A DNA stretch of 42,950 bases from Clostridia bacterium (GCA_017621495.1 JAGATB010000035.1:1-42950); one strand, 5' to 3'. Shown: positions 6,140 through 14,484, numbered from the stretch's first letter. The notes: generated from the letters alone by a model not told the origin. Numbers and translations are program-made.

Positions 6140-6541
6140 TTAGGCTGATTTCTTTAAAATGTTTTCAAGTTTGTTGTGATACTCTTTGATTTGGGGGTAT
6201 GTGTTCAAAAACCACTTTTTAATTTCGCCATAGGATGCGGATTCTGCAAATTCAACTTTGTTTCCCTCTTGGTCTTTACCACAAAGGATATTGAACTCTG
6301 ACATAATTTCATTGTCGGTATCGTGTCCTTTGATGTAGTTTTCCATATATTCCAAAGTCAAACCTTTGAAACCATTTGATTTGTTTGCAGTCTTGTTTGT
6401 TACTACTTTGAAATTCGGATAATCTCTGCGAACTGCCTGCAAGTCATTGTATTGGTCTGTGCCGTACTTGCTTGCCTCTTTGTAAAATACCTTTGTTACC
6501 TCGATTGTTCTCTTTGTTTCGTTGATTCTGATGTTTGTCAT
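6140..6541 (-). CDS. island protein of unknown function, paralogue B
   Basis: Protein of 133 aa, homologous along its length to the 126-aa protein just downstream. Matching blocks are DQYNDLQAVRRDYPNFKVV, GFKGLTLEYMENYIKGH, MSEFNIL and IKKWFLNTYPQIKEY. The two have diverged considerably, so the duplication is not recent. No known domain is recognised. The start is taken as ATG 6541 (AAAGGA 12 nt upstream; a GTG three codons earlier is possible). It is the first gene of a leftward run whose promoter region probably includes the TATAAT near 6630-6635. Confidence 0.7.
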   Translation of the reverse strand: MTNIRINETKRTIEVTKVFYKEASKYGTDQYNDLQAVRRDYPNFKVVTNKTANKSNGFKGLTLEYMENYIKGHDTDNEIMSEFNILCGKDQEGNKVEFAESASYGEIKKWFLNTYPQIKEYHNKLENILKKSA

Positions 6542-6737
6542 AATTAACACCAATCCTTTCTTAAATTAAATTTTTTATTATTTTTTGAAAGAGTTAAGTT
6601 TTTGTTTTCCTTGCCCTTTCTGTAATTACATTATAACACGCAGGCAGTGGAAACCAGTCGTTATAATATGACACATTAAACTTTTTTGAAAGTTTTTTTA
6701 TTTATTTTTTAGTGGGCGGCGGCAATCAATAAATCAA

Positions 6738-6810
6738 AGTAGTTAAAAAGATGTTAAATAGATGTTTTATAGACGTTTTTAACTTGTTTTCTTTTGGAAT
6801 AAAAGATGTT
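6738..6810 (-). repeat. 11-bp phased repeat array, right copy (inverted)
   Basis: AGWTGTW heptads (the reverse complement of WACAWCT) start at 6738 (AGTAGTT), 6749 (AGATGTT), 6760 (AGATGTT), 6771 (AGACGTT), 6782 (ACTTGTT) and 6804 (AGATGTT), all in an 11-bp register with one register (6793) lost. The units ending at 6755 and 6810 are exact reverse complements of the left-array units at 164-174 and 175-185. The array lies just beyond the 3' end of the tyrosine recombinase gene. Confidence 0.7.
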
Positions 6811-6826
6811 TTAATCACATTAAAAT

Positions 6827-6857
6827 AGAGGATAAAACTTTGATTGTTCTATCCTCT
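6827..6857 (-). terminator. hairpin after the tyrosine recombinase
   Basis: AGAGGATA (6827-6834) pairs with TATCCTCT (6850-6857), starting 9 nt after the recombinase stop. On the minus strand it is followed by a weak ATTTTAAT tract. Confidence 0.6.
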
Positions 6858-6865
6858 GAAATGGT

Positions 6866-7807
6866 TTAATTTCGTTTCATTTTTATACTGTGTTTGCCTG
6901 CAAATTTATCAAGTAAATTTATTTCGTTGACTTGCTCTGCAACATCACTAACAAGTAAATTTATATAGTTCTGCGTGATTTCAAGGCTTGAATGTCCCAA
7001 AAGTCTTGAAAGAGTGACAACATTTCCGCCGTTTAAAATCCATTGTTTCGCAAACGTGTGTCTGTACCTATGTATTCCAGTTGTTTCAACTCCACGCCGT
7101 TTATTATATTCATATAGACGGTGGTAACAAGTGCTTTTTACTAACTGACATCCAAACACATTGCAAAACAAAAAATCGTCTGTTGTTTTATACTGTCTGT
7201 GTTTTAAATACTCAATTAAAATATTTACCATTGTTTGATTTATCGGCAAAAGAAGTGGTTTTCTGTTTTTTGTGACATTTACTCTCACAATATTGTTATC
7301 AAGGTCAATGTCTTTTACTTTAAGAAAAATCAGACTTCTTTGCCGTATGCCAGTACAGAAAAGAAAGTTTGTCATTACCCAACTTTGATACTCTGCAAAA
7401 CTACATTTTTTTATGTTTGGTTTCTCTAATAACAACTTTAATTCATCATCCGTGTATGTTTCAACGTGCGATTTATCAACTCTGATTGCCTGCATTTTGT
7501 AATGTTCCAAATATCCCTCATTCATCAAGAAATGCAATGTCGTAATCATATCACGCAAGTATGCGTTTATACTGACATCATTGTGAAGTGTTTCCCTCAA
7601 ATGCATAACAAATTGTTTATAGACGTCTTGTGTCATTTCGGTAATTGGCATTTGCGGATTGAAATATTTATAAAATTGAGTATAACTCTGTTTATAATGG
7701 TTAATAGTTCCCTCACGCAAATTACGTTGTCGGCAGTTGTCAAGGTACATATTACAACCTTGTTCAAATGTGATTGTTCTGGCTTTAGACATTTGCAATT
7801 TCTTCAT
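6866..7807 (-). CDS. tyrosine recombinase (phage integrase family)
   Basis: Site-specific recombinase of 313 aa. The N-terminal SAM-like core-binding domain covers residues about 10-95 (MYLDNCRQRNLREGTINHYK). The catalytic domain carries the first arginine region in FCTGIRQRSLIFLKV, the H-x-x-R box in HRYRHTFAKQW, the third box LLGHSSLEITQNYI with the catalytic tyrosine in QNY, and an otherwise normal length. It lacks the long arm-binding N-terminal domain seen in Tn916 Int, although the phased arrays nearby look like arm-type sites. The start is ATG at 7807 with AAAGGGA upstream. It lies at the junction with the housekeeping genes, so it probably mobilised all or part of the island. Confidence 0.9.
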   Translation of the reverse strand: MKKLQMSKARTITFEQGCNMYLDNCRQRNLREGTINHYKQSYTQFYKYFNPQMPITEMTQDVYKQFVMHLRETLHNDVSINAYLRDMITTLHFLMNEGYLEHYKMQAIRVDKSHVETYTDDELKLLLEKPNIKKCSFAEYQSWVMTNFLFCTGIRQRSLIFLKVKDIDLDNNIVRVNVTKNRKPLLLPINQTMVNILIEYLKHRQYKTTDDFLFCNVFGCQLVKSTCYHRLYEYNKRRGVETTGIHRYRHTFAKQWILNGGNVVTLSRLLGHSSLEITQNYINLLVSDVAEQVNEINLLDKFAGKHSIKMKRN

Positions 7808-7828
7808 AAAAAATCCCTTTCAATTTCA

Positions 7829-7880
7829 CAAAAAAAGTTAGACACATCATGGGTAAAAATCCCAAAATGATGTGTCCAAC
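7829..7880 (-). terminator. terminator of the GGGtGRT operon
   Basis: GTTAGACACATCAT (7837-7850) pairs with ATGATGTGTCCAAC (7867-7880), with an inner GGG/CCC stem. On the minus strand it is followed by a run of eight T. It marks the boundary between the housekeeping genes and the accessory island, and the integrase starts 30 bp beyond it. Confidence 0.8.
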
Positions 7881-7942
7881 TAAAAAGTTTTACATTTTTA
7901 ATTCAAAGAAATTTTCAAAAGTCCTGAAACCCTTGATATATC

Positions 7943-8944
7943 TTATTTATTCATACATTCCTGAACTGCAACTGCAACTGCAACGGTCATACCAACCATT
8001 GGGTTGTTACCTGCACCGATAAGTCCCATCATTTCAACGTGAGCGGGAACTGATGAAGAACCTGCAAACTGTGCATCGGAGTGCATTCTTCCGAGGGTAT
8101 CTGTCATACCGTAGGAAGCGGGGCCTGCAGCCATGTTATCGGGGTGGAGAGTTCTTCCTGTGCCGCCGCCGGAAGCAACGGAGAAGTACTTCTTACCGAG
8201 AGCTATACATTCCTTCTTATATGTACCTGCAACAGGGTGCTGGAATCTTGTGGGGTTGGTGGAGTTACCTGTGATGGAAACGTCTACACCCTCCAAGTGC
8301 ATGATAGCAACACCTTCTCTTACGTCATCGGAGCCGTAGCATCTAACCTTAGCTCTTTCACCGTCGGAGTAAGCTTTCTCTTTAACTATGGTAACCTTAC
8401 CGGTAGCATAGTCAAACTCTGTCTGTACATATGTAAAGCCGTTAATTCTGGAGATAATCTGAGCAGCGTCTTTACCAAGACCGTTGAGGATTACTCTTAA
8501 GGGCTCTTTTCTTACCTTGTTGGCACTCTTAGCGATACCTATAGCACCTTCAGCAGCAGCGAAGGACTCGTGACCTGCCAAAAATGCAAAGCACTTGGTC
8601 TCTTCTCTCAAAAGCATAGCGCCCAGGTTACCGTGACCTAAGCCAACCTTTCTGTCATCGGCAACAGAGCCGTCGATGCAGAATGCCTGGAGGCCTTCAC
8701 CTATAACTTCTGCAGCATCAGCAGCAGTCTTGCAGCCCTTCTTGATAGCGAGAGCAGCACCTACTACATATGCCCAAGCAGCATTTTCAAAGCAGATGGG
8801 CTGAATGCCTTTAACGATTTCATAAGGATCTATACCCTTGTCATCGCAGATTTTCTTAGCTTCTTCGATGGAAGCTATGCCGTTTGCATTTAAAACAGCA
8901 TTGATGTTATTTATTCTTCTTTCATAACTTTCAAATAATGCCAT
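7943..8944 (-). CDS. GGGtGRT protein
   Basis: Protein of 333 aa that carries the signature GGGTGRT (residues about 256-262, in SVASGGGTGRTLHPDN) which names the family. It is a conserved protein of anaerobic Firmicutes and other anaerobes whose biochemical role is not established. The C-terminus is glycine- and alanine-rich (GLIGAGNNPMVGMTVAVAVA). Length is normal and no signal peptide is seen. It lies 22 bp downstream of an Fe-S scaffold-like gene in the same direction, the standard arrangement for this family, so the two probably act together in an iron-sulphur-related task (inference). AAGGAGG precedes the ATG. Confidence 0.9.
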   Translation of the reverse strand: MALFESYERRINNINAVLNANGIASIEEAKKICDDKGIDPYEIVKGIQPICFENAAWAYVVGAALAIKKGCKTAADAAEVIGEGLQAFCIDGSVADDRKVGLGHGNLGAMLLREETKCFAFLAGHESFAAAEGAIGIAKSANKVRKEPLRVILNGLGKDAAQIISRINGFTYVQTEFDYATGKVTIVKEKAYSDGERAKVRCYGSDDVREGVAIMHLEGVDVSITGNSTNPTRFQHPVAGTYKKECIALGKKYFSVASGGGTGRTLHPDNMAAGPASYGMTDTLGRMHSDAQFAGSSSVPAHVEMMGLIGAGNNPMVGMTVAVAVAVQECMNK

Positions 8945-8966
8945 TGTAACTTATCCTCCTTATGAA

Positions 8967-9659
8967 TTACTCGTGTCTCGGGTCGATAAGCTTAGCTGCG
9001 CCATCTACTCTGCCGTACTGACCGCTTGCTTTTTCGAGAGCTTCGTTTGCGTCCATACCCTTTTTAACCATATCCATCATCTTGCCGAGGTGTACGAACT
9101 TGTAACCGATGATTTCGTCGTCTTCATCAAGAGCAACATTTGTTACATAGCCTTCTGCCATTTCTAAGTATCTGGGACCCTTAGCAAGTGTACCGTACAT
9201 GGTACCAACCTGGCTTCTTAATCCCTTACCGAGGTCTTCGAGGCCTGCACCTACAGGGAGACCATCCTCGGAGAAAGCAGTCTGAGTTCTGCCGTATACA
9301 ATCTGCAGGAAGAGTTCTCTCATAGCTGTGTTGATAGCATCACAAACCAGGTCTGTGTTGAGAGCTTCGAGGATTGTCTTGCCGGGGAGGATTTCGGATG
9401 CCATAGCAGCCGAGTGAGTCATACCGGAGCAACCGATTGTCTCAACCAGAGCTTCCTGAATGATACCCTCCTTAACATTTAATGTAAGCTTACATGTACC
9501 CTGCTGAGGTGCACACCAGCCTATACCGTGTGTAAGGCCGGAAATGTCCTTGATTTCCTTGGACTTTGTCCAGCGGCCTTCCTGAGGAATAGGAGCCGGG
9601 CCGTGGTTAGCGCCTTTTTTTACTACACACATATTTTCAACTTCTGAACTGTAAAGCAT
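8967..9659 (-). CDS. NifU/IscU-like Fe-S scaffold family protein, partner of GGGtGRT
   Basis: Protein of 230 aa of the IscU/NifU-N-related family that pairs with GGGtGRT. Cysteines suited to metal binding lie in GIGWCAPQQGTCKLTLNV and ETIGCSGMTHSAAMASEIL, the latter close to the scaffold motif. The C-terminal part (about residues 165-230) contains NVALDEDDEIIGYKFVHLGK. It likely binds an iron-sulphur cluster or transfers one, though the exact client is unknown. The start at ATG 9659 is supported by AAAGGGG upstream. It is the first gene of a two-gene operon with the GGGtGRT gene. Confidence 0.85.
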   Translation of the reverse strand: MLYSSEVENMCVVKKGANHGPAPIPQEGRWTKSKEIKDISGLTHGIGWCAPQQGTCKLTLNVKEGIIQEALVETIGCSGMTHSAAMASEILPGKTILEALNTDLVCDAINTAMRELFLQIVYGRTQTAFSEDGLPVGAGLEDLGKGLRSQVGTMYGTLAKGPRYLEMAEGYVTNVALDEDDEIIGYKFVHLGKMMDMVKKGMDANEALEKASGQYGRVDGAAKLIDPRHE

Positions 9660-9803
9660 TTTTCTGCCCCTTTCTTACCATTATAATTGATACTAATATT
9701 TTACCATAATATTACAAAAGTTACAAGTAAAATATTTGTTAATTTTGTAAATTCAACATTTTTTATTATATGTATGGTCGATTACAGTAGTGTTTTGTCT
9801 AAG

Positions 9804-10559
9804 TTATACGTCCATAATATTCTTCATATCATACATGCCTGCAGGCTTGCCCGTGATGAACTTAGCCGCCTTTATACTGCCTACGGCAAATACCTCCTTG
9901 CTCATGGCAGTGTGCTTTATCTCAATGATTTCATCATTGCCGGCAAAGATTACATCATGCTCGCCTACTATAGTACCGCCGCGTACTGCTTGGATACCGA
10001 TTTCGTTCTTGGTACGTTTTTTACGCACTGCATGTCTGTCATATACGTATTCGGGAGCATTGGTGAGAGTGTCTGCGATTTCATCTGCTATCATAAGAGC
10101 AGTACCGCTGGGAGCGTCAATTTTCTGATTGTGGTGCTTCTCTATGATTTCTATATCAAAGCTGTCCTCCAGGAGAGAAGCCGCCTTCTTTACAAGGCTT
10201 ATGAGCAGATTTACTCCCAGAGACATATTGGCACTGAAGAACACAGCCACATCCCCGGAAAGCTCTGTGAGCATCTGCTTTTGCTCATTGGAAAGCCCGG
10301 TGGTTGCCATTACCAGAGCAGTTTTGGTACTGCGGCAGTAATCAACTATCGTATCAAAGCACGCCGGGTGAGAAAAGTCGATTACCACATCTGCCCCCTC
10401 CGGTGCGTCTGCAAAGTCCGAATACACTTCATAGTCCCATTTCTTATCAGTGTTTATGTCATAGCCGAAGAGTATATTGACATCATCCATATCGCTTACA
10501 AGACGGGATATAACCTGACCCATCTTACCATTGCAGCCGCTTAAGATTATATTTGTCAT
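9804..10559 (-). CDS. dapB: 4-hydroxy-tetrahydrodipicolinate reductase
   Basis: Catalyses NAD(P)H-dependent reduction in the diaminopimelate/lysine pathway. Protein of 251 aa with the N-terminal nucleotide-binding motif GCNGKMGQVISRL, the FSHP segment (VVIDFSHPACFD), the catalytic HHNQKIDAPSGTA region (residues about 140-152) and the ending EVFAVGSIKAAKFI. Length is normal for the family. GGAGG lies upstream of ATG 10559. It is the last gene of asd-dapA-dapB, but a gap of 212 bp holding a REPIN-like insertion separates it from dapA, so transcription may be weakened or the gene may have a private promoter. Confidence 0.97.
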   Translation of the reverse strand: MTNIILSGCNGKMGQVISRLVSDMDDVNILFGYDINTDKKWDYEVYSDFADAPEGADVVIDFSHPACFDTIVDYCRSTKTALVMATTGLSNEQKQMLTELSGDVAVFFSANMSLGVNLLISLVKKAASLLEDSFDIEIIEKHHNQKIDAPSGTALMIADEIADTLTNAPEYVYDRHAVRKKRTKNEIGIQAVRGGTIVGEHDVIFAGNDEIIEIKHTAMSKEVFAVGSIKAAKFITGKPAGMYDMKNIMDV

Positions 10560-10649
10560 TTGATTTTACCTCCATTGATGTGATGAAAAGAGATATATTC
10601 AATTCGTCACATAGTAAATTTAAAGGAGCTGTAAAAAAGTCAAAATTGC

Positions 10650-10676
10650 GGTTCGTCGGCAACCGCCGAACCCTAC
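10650..10676 (-). repeat. REP-like hairpin with GTAG foot (REP1)
   Basis: On the minus strand, GTAG (10673-10676) is followed by a 23-nt hairpin with arms GGTTCG and CGAACC, an opposed G-A pair, inner CGG/CCG and a TTG loop. This matches the REP layout recognised by RAYT proteins. Confidence 0.75.
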
Positions 10677-10712
10677 GATTGATGTTCAATAAAGCGAACT
10701 ATCCGGTATTTT

Positions 10713-10739
10713 GTAGGGAATGGCGCTTGCCGACATTCC
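10713..10739 (+). repeat. REP-like hairpin with GTAG foot (REP2)
   Basis: GTAG (10713-10716) is followed by a 23-nt hairpin with arms GGAATG and CATTCC, an opposed G-A pair and inner CG/CG. It is inverted with respect to REP1; arm bases differ but covary. Confidence 0.75.
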
Positions 10740-10771
10740 GAAACGGACTTTTTTCACAGCCCCTTAGTGTT

Positions 10772-11659
10772 TTATTTAAGCAACCCGTAGTTAATCATTG
10801 CTTTTTTCAATACTTCCTTGTTGGCATCACTCATCTCGTAAAGAGGCATTCTGAGAGTGCCGGCATTGTAGCCCAGCATATTCATGGCAGTCTTTACGGG
10901 TATGGGATTTACCTCCACAAACAGTGCATCCACCAGCTCAATCGCCTTGAGCTGAAGCTCCAGAGACTTCTTTACATCACCGTTTAAATAGTACTCAACT
11001 ATATCGTGAGTCTGCTGCGGTGCTACATTGGAGAGCACCGAAATCACACCCTTGCCTCCCAGAGAGAGGATAGGTACAATCTGGTCATCGTTACCGGAGT
11101 AGATAGTCATATCATCTCCGCACAGCTCTGCAATCTTAGCCACCTGAGATATATTGCCGCTGGCTTCCTTTACTGCTACTATATTCTCTACCTTTGAGAG
11201 CTCCTTTAAGGTCTCGGGCAGTATATTGAGCCCTGTTCTGGAAGGAACATTATATAGAATAATCGGTAATTTGACAGAGTTTGCAACCATAGTATAATGC
11301 TGTATGAGACCTCTCTGTGTAGTCTTATTGTAGTAAGGTGTCACCAAAAGCAACGCATCTGCGCCCAGTGCTTCTGCACCTTTGCTGAGCTCTATACAGT
11401 GCTTGGTATCATTAGAGCCTGTGCCGGCTATAACCGGTACTCTCTTATTTACTCTCTTTACGCAGTATTCTATAGCACTCAAATGCTCGGCATCGGGCAT
11501 GGTAGCCGATTCGCCGGTGGTGCCGCACACCACTATGGCATCTGTGCCGTTATCTATCTGGTCATCTATTATCTTGCCGAAGCTTTCAAAATCAATTCCG
11601 TTTTCATTAAAAGGTGTGATAATCGCAACAGCGGCACCTGTAAAAACTATAGGCTTCAT
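10772..11659 (-). CDS. dapA: 4-hydroxy-tetrahydrodipicolinate synthase
   Basis: Condenses pyruvate with aspartate semialdehyde, the committed step to diaminopimelate and lysine. Protein of 295 aa with a (beta/alpha)8 fold. It shows VCGTTGESATM (residues about 44-54), the catalytic tyrosine in LLVTPYYNKTTQRG, and the Schiff-base lysine in VAVKEASGNISQ. Length is normal. GGAGG precedes ATG 11659. It starts 18 bp after asd in the same operon. Confidence 0.97.
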   Translation of the reverse strand: MKPIVFTGAAVAIITPFNENGIDFESFGKIIDDQIDNGTDAIVVCGTTGESATMPDAEHLSAIEYCVKRVNKRVPVIAGTGSNDTKHCIELSKGAEALGADALLLVTPYYNKTTQRGLIQHYTMVANSVKLPIILYNVPSRTGLNILPETLKELSKVENIVAVKEASGNISQVAKIAELCGDDMTIYSGNDDQIVPILSLGGKGVISVLSNVAPQQTHDIVEYYLNGDVKKSLELQLKAIELVDALFVEVNPIPVKTAMNMLGYNAGTLRMPLYEMSDANKEVLKKAMINYGLLK

Positions 11660-11677
11660 TAAAAATCTACCTCCGGA

Positions 11678-12679
11678 TTAATTATTTTCCCAGTAAGCTA
11701 TGAGCTTCTGAGCAATCTGAACTGCGTTTGCAGCTGCACCCTTTCTGATATTATCTGCAACAACCCAGAGATTAACACCGCTCTCCACACTTTCATCACG
11801 ACGGATACGGCCTACGTAGGTCTCGTTGGTTCCTGCAGCAGTTATTGCCAGCGGATATACGTTGTTTTCGGGGTCATCCTGAATCACGATACCGGGAGCA
11901 TTCTTAAGTACTTCTTTGAGCTCGTCAAGGTCAAACTGCTTTTCAAACTCTAAGTTGATGGATTCGCTGTGGCTGTTGAACACAGGCACTCTAACTGTAG
12001 TAGCAGTGATTCTGATGCTGTCATCATGGAGTATCTTTCTGGTTTCATTCACCATCTTCATCTCCTCCTTGGTGTAACCGTTGGGGAGGAATACATCAAT
12101 ATGAGGCAAGCAGTTGTTTGCTATGGGATGGGGGAACTTCTTGGGAGCTTCGCCCTTTAAGCCGTTCTCCAGATCCTGCCAGCCTGCAAGACCTGCACCG
12201 GAAACTGCCTGATATGTGGAGTATACTACTCTCTTAATCTTATACTTGTCATGAAGAGGCTTCATAGCTACCATAGCCTGGATTGTGGAGCAGTTGGGGT
12301 TAGCGATTATACCCTTGTTTTCCAGGATATCCTCGGGGTTAACCTCCGGCACTACCAGCGGAACCTCGGGGTCCATTCTCCATGCGCTGGAGTTGTCGAT
12401 TACCACTACACCCTTGGAAGCAGCTATAGGAGCAAACTTCTCGCTGGTGGAGCCGCCTGCGGAAAAGAGAGCTATGTCTATATCCTTATCAAATGAGCTC
12501 TCTGTAAGCTCCTCGATAACATACTCCTTACCCATGAACTCAACCTTGCTGCCTGCAGAACGTGCAGAAGCCATCAGGTAGTAATTCTCAACAGGAAGTT
12601 TCAGCTCTTCCAAAACCTTGAGGAAGGTTCTGCCTACCATACCTGTGGCACCAACTACTGCTACATTATACTTTTTCAT
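11678..12679 (-). CDS. asd: aspartate-semialdehyde dehydrogenase
   Basis: Reduces aspartyl phosphate to aspartate semialdehyde for lysine, threonine and methionine synthesis. Protein of 333 aa with the NADP-binding start VAVVGATGMVGRTFLKVLEE, the catalytic cysteine in GIIANPNCSTIQ (residues about 124-135) and the histidine region RVPVFNSHSESIN. Length is normal. It is the first gene behind the lysine riboswitch, so the operon is switched off when lysine is abundant. AAAGGA lies upstream of ATG 12679. Confidence 0.97.
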   Translation of the reverse strand: MKKYNVAVVGATGMVGRTFLKVLEELKLPVENYYLMASARSAGSKVEFMGKEYVIEELTESSFDKDIDIALFSAGGSTSEKFAPIAASKGVVVIDNSSAWRMDPEVPLVVPEVNPEDILENKGIIANPNCSTIQAMVAMKPLHDKYKIKRVVYSTYQAVSGAGLAGWQDLENGLKGEAPKKFPHPIANNCLPHIDVFLPNGYTKEEMKMVNETRKILHDDSIRITATTVRVPVFNSHSESINLEFEKQFDLDELKEVLKNAPGIVIQDDPENNVYPLAITAAGTNETYVGRIRRDESVESGVNLWVVADNIRKGAAANAVQIAQKLIAYWENN

Positions 12680-12730
12680 TTACTATCAATCCTTTCCGAA
12701 TACATATATAATAAATTATTTTACACACAA

Positions 12731-12754
12731 TAAAAGCCGGCATAGGAGCCGACT
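12731..12754 (-). terminator. riboswitch expression-platform terminator
   Basis: On the minus strand, AGTCGGC (12754-12748) pairs with GCCGGCT (12741-12735), followed by TTTATT. It sits between the lysine aptamer and asd, as expected for transcription attenuation. Confidence 0.8.
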
Positions 12755-12773
12755 GCACACAAACTTATTTGGT

Positions 12774-12984
12774 ACAGATAGCTCTCCGCAAATGCTGAAA
12801 CGGAGAAACAGAAGCTCTCCGCAATTAACATATAATATGCGACAGTCACACCGCTGTTAACGCTGCAACCAGAAGACCTTTCTTACGGGGGCTGGGCTTC
12901 TTCGGCGCTTGTTCCTTTCCCTGCGGTATACGAGACCCGAACCTCTGCTCCGCGGTACTGATAAAAAGCGCACCTCTATCTATT
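12774..12984 (-). ncRNA. lysine riboswitch (L box) aptamer
   Basis: On the minus strand the conserved L-box elements appear in order: AGAGGTGCGC at the 5' end, GCGCCGAAG, GCCCAGCC, GTGACTGTC, and GGAGAGCTATCTGT at the 3' end. The last pairs with the 5' ATAGATAG to close P1. A promoter lies directly upstream and a terminator directly downstream. Lysine binding should favour termination before asd-dapA-dapB. Confidence 0.93.
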
Positions 12985-12990
12985 GAGGAT

Positions 12991-13019
12991 ATTATAACAC
13001 TTTTATCGCCGCAAGTCAA
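12991..13019 (-). promoter_or_regulatory. promoter of the riboswitch-asd-dapA-dapB operon
   Basis: The minus strand reads TTGACT (13014-13019), 17 bp, TATAAT (12991-12996). The predicted start is near 12984, just before the aptamer. Confidence 0.85.
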
Positions 13020-13093
13020 TGGTAATATGATAAAAATACCAACAACTTATATTACAAAATACACTATATTTCTTGACGATTTTGTTAAAAAAC

Positions 13094-13122
13094 TTGACTA
13101 AGACCTGCTAAGCCATTATAAT
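13094..13122 (+). promoter_or_regulatory. promoter of the SpoIID-like gene
   Basis: TTGACT (13094-13099), 17 bp, TATAAT (13117-13122), divergent from the dap promoter. Transcription would start near 13129, which excludes the in-frame ATG at 13126 as the start codon. Confidence 0.8.
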
Positions 13123-13167
13123 GGTATGTGTAAAATTGTGCATAAATCTCTTAAAGGAGCGATTATT

Positions 13168-14484
13168 TTGAAAAAAGCAATACTTTTAACAGCATTGATA
13201 TTTTCTTTATGTTATACATTATATGCCTCTGCAGCCGAATATGATACCATCAAGGTCGGCCTGTACTACGACTCTACAGCCAAGGCATCGGTTACCGTAA
13301 CTTCAGACAGCGGTCTCAGCTACGGCGTATACGAAAACGGTGTACATACCGAGCTTGGCACCATAGAAGGCACATCTGCCACGATAGCCGTATCGGGTGA
13401 TAATGAGCTCAGCATTAACGGAGCTGAGCCCATAAACATAGCAAGCTCTAACCTATCAATATCACCCATAGACGGCACCATACGTCTTGACGGTACACAG
13501 TACAGAGGATGTATATTGCTTACAAATGCATCGGGAGGCACCATGACCGTAATAAATGCACTGTCTACAGATTATTATCTGTACGGTGTAATAGCAAGTG
13601 AAATGCCCTCCGGATGGCACACGGAAGCCCTGAAGGCTCAGGCTATATGTGCCAGAGGATACGCCGTTTCCAACTACAACAAGCATGCTTCACTGGGCTT
13701 TAATGTATGTGCTACTACCAACTGTCAGGTATACAAGGGTGTAGCTGCAGAGACAGCCTCCACAATCGAGGCTGTAGATGCCACCGAAGGTGAAGTCCTC
13801 ACACATGACGGCAGCATAGCTCAATCGCTGTTTTATTCCTCCAGCGGAGGCCACACTGCAAACGCAGAGAATGTATGGGGTTCATATATCAGCTATCTCA
13901 GCGGAGTAGAGGACCCTTACGAATCAGAGGACTCACCTCGTCATACATGGACAGCCACTCTGTCGCTGTCACAGATTGAAGCTGCCCTGTCGGAAAGAGA
14001 CATAAACATAGGCTCGGTTACTGAGCTGATACCGAGCACCGACGAGACCGGCAGAGTATACGAGCTGACCGTGAAAGGCACAGACGGTGACCACACCTTC
14101 ACAAGACAAAATACCTATATACCGTTTTCATCATATGGGGTGATAAGTCAGAAATACTCCATATCACCATTAAATGTGAGCACGAGTGCACTGTATGCAC
14201 TGACCTCCGGCAGGAAACAGGAGATATCCGGCTACAATGTCATAAGCTCAGGCGGTGTCAAAAGCACGGTGGCAAGCGGCTTTACAATGCTCTCGTCCTC
14301 AGGCAGAAGCATACATCAAAGCGGTAAAATAACCGGCTATACCTTTAACGGCGGCGGTTGGGGTCACGGCGTAGGCATGAGCCAATACGGCGCCAAAGGC
14401 ATGGCAGAAAACGGCTTTACATACGAAGAGATTTTAGACCACTACTTCCCCGGTACTGAGCTTGGCTCCATGTACGGTGAATAA
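13168..14484 (+). CDS. SpoIID/LytB-domain protein
   Basis: Exported cell-wall protein of 438 aa. The signal peptide covers residues 1-22 (KK, hydrophobic core, cleavage near ASA). The SpoIID/LytB domain (about residues 125-430) has the catalytic-type segment [20 protein letters not shown] with the conserved glutamate, [27 protein letters not shown] and the C-terminal [20 protein letters not shown]. SpoIID is the lytic transglycosylase of engulfment. The extended N-terminal region and the vegetative-looking promoter suggest a paralogue acting on peptidoglycan rather than spoIID itself. The start is TTG 13168, with AAAGGAG 8 nt upstream. It lies directly before queA and probably shares its transcript. 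Confidence 0.88.
   Translation: MKKAILLTALIFSLCYTLYASAAEYDTIKVGLYYDSTAKASVTVTSDSGLSYGVYENGVHTELGTIEGTSATIAVSGDNELSINGAEPINIASSNLSISPIDGTIRLDGTQYRGCILLTNASGGTMTVINALSTDYYLYGVIASEMPSGWHTEALKAQAICARGYAVSNYNKHASLGFNVCATTNCQVYKGVAAETASTIEAVDATEGEVLTHDGSIAQSLFYSSSGGHTANAENVWGSYISYLSGVEDPYESEDSPRHTWTATLSLSQIEAALSERDINIGSVTELIPSTDETGRVYELTVKGTDGDHTFTRQNTYIPFSSYGVISQKYSISPLNVSTSALYALTSGRKQEISGYNVISSGGVKSTVASGFTMLSSSGRSIHQSGKITGYTFNGGGWGHGVGMSQYGAKGMAENGFTYEEILDHYFPGTELGSMYGE

Larger units (their letters stand above)
6542..6865. other. intergenic region holding a promoter pair and the right 11-bp array
   Basis: No gene is seen. ATTATAAC (6630-6637) and GTTATAAT (6660-6667) form an inverted repeat that also provides face-to-face -10 boxes; the leftward one would serve paralogue B. 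The right phased repeat array follows at 6738-6810 and the integrase terminator at 6827-6857. Confidence 0.5.
10625..10763. mobile_element. REPIN/MITE-like insertion between dapA and dapB
   Basis: Non-autonomous palindromic element of about 139 bp. The outer arms GGAGCTGTAAAAAAGTC (10625-10641) and GACTTTTTTCACAGCCCC (10746-10763) are imperfect inverted repeats. Inside are two REP-like hairpins in opposite orientation, at 10650-10676 (minus) and 10713-10739 (plus), each with GTAG at its 5' foot. The two hairpins have identical architecture: 6 bp, one G-A mismatch, short inner stem and TTG loop. It is non-coding. Confidence 0.75.

Noticed and set aside
6630..6667. Recombinase core site from the inverted ATTATAAC/GTTATAAT
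   Set aside because: The 22-bp spacing is too long for a tyrosine recombinase core, and the boxes are better explained as -10 elements.
7829..7880. Long inverted repeat next to the integrase start as an attachment site
   Set aside because: Its T tract and position after the GGGtGRT gene fit a terminator; no direct repeat partner is seen at the other end of the island, though integration beside a terminator remains possible.
9687..10544. Long plus-strand open frame over dapB
   Set aside because: Antisense shadow of dapB; no ribosome binding site and a composition typical of antisense frames.
13126..13167. Start of the SpoIID-like gene at ATG 13126
   Set aside because: The promoter at 13094-13122 predicts transcription from about 13129, after this ATG; the TTG at 13168 has a strong ribosome binding site.
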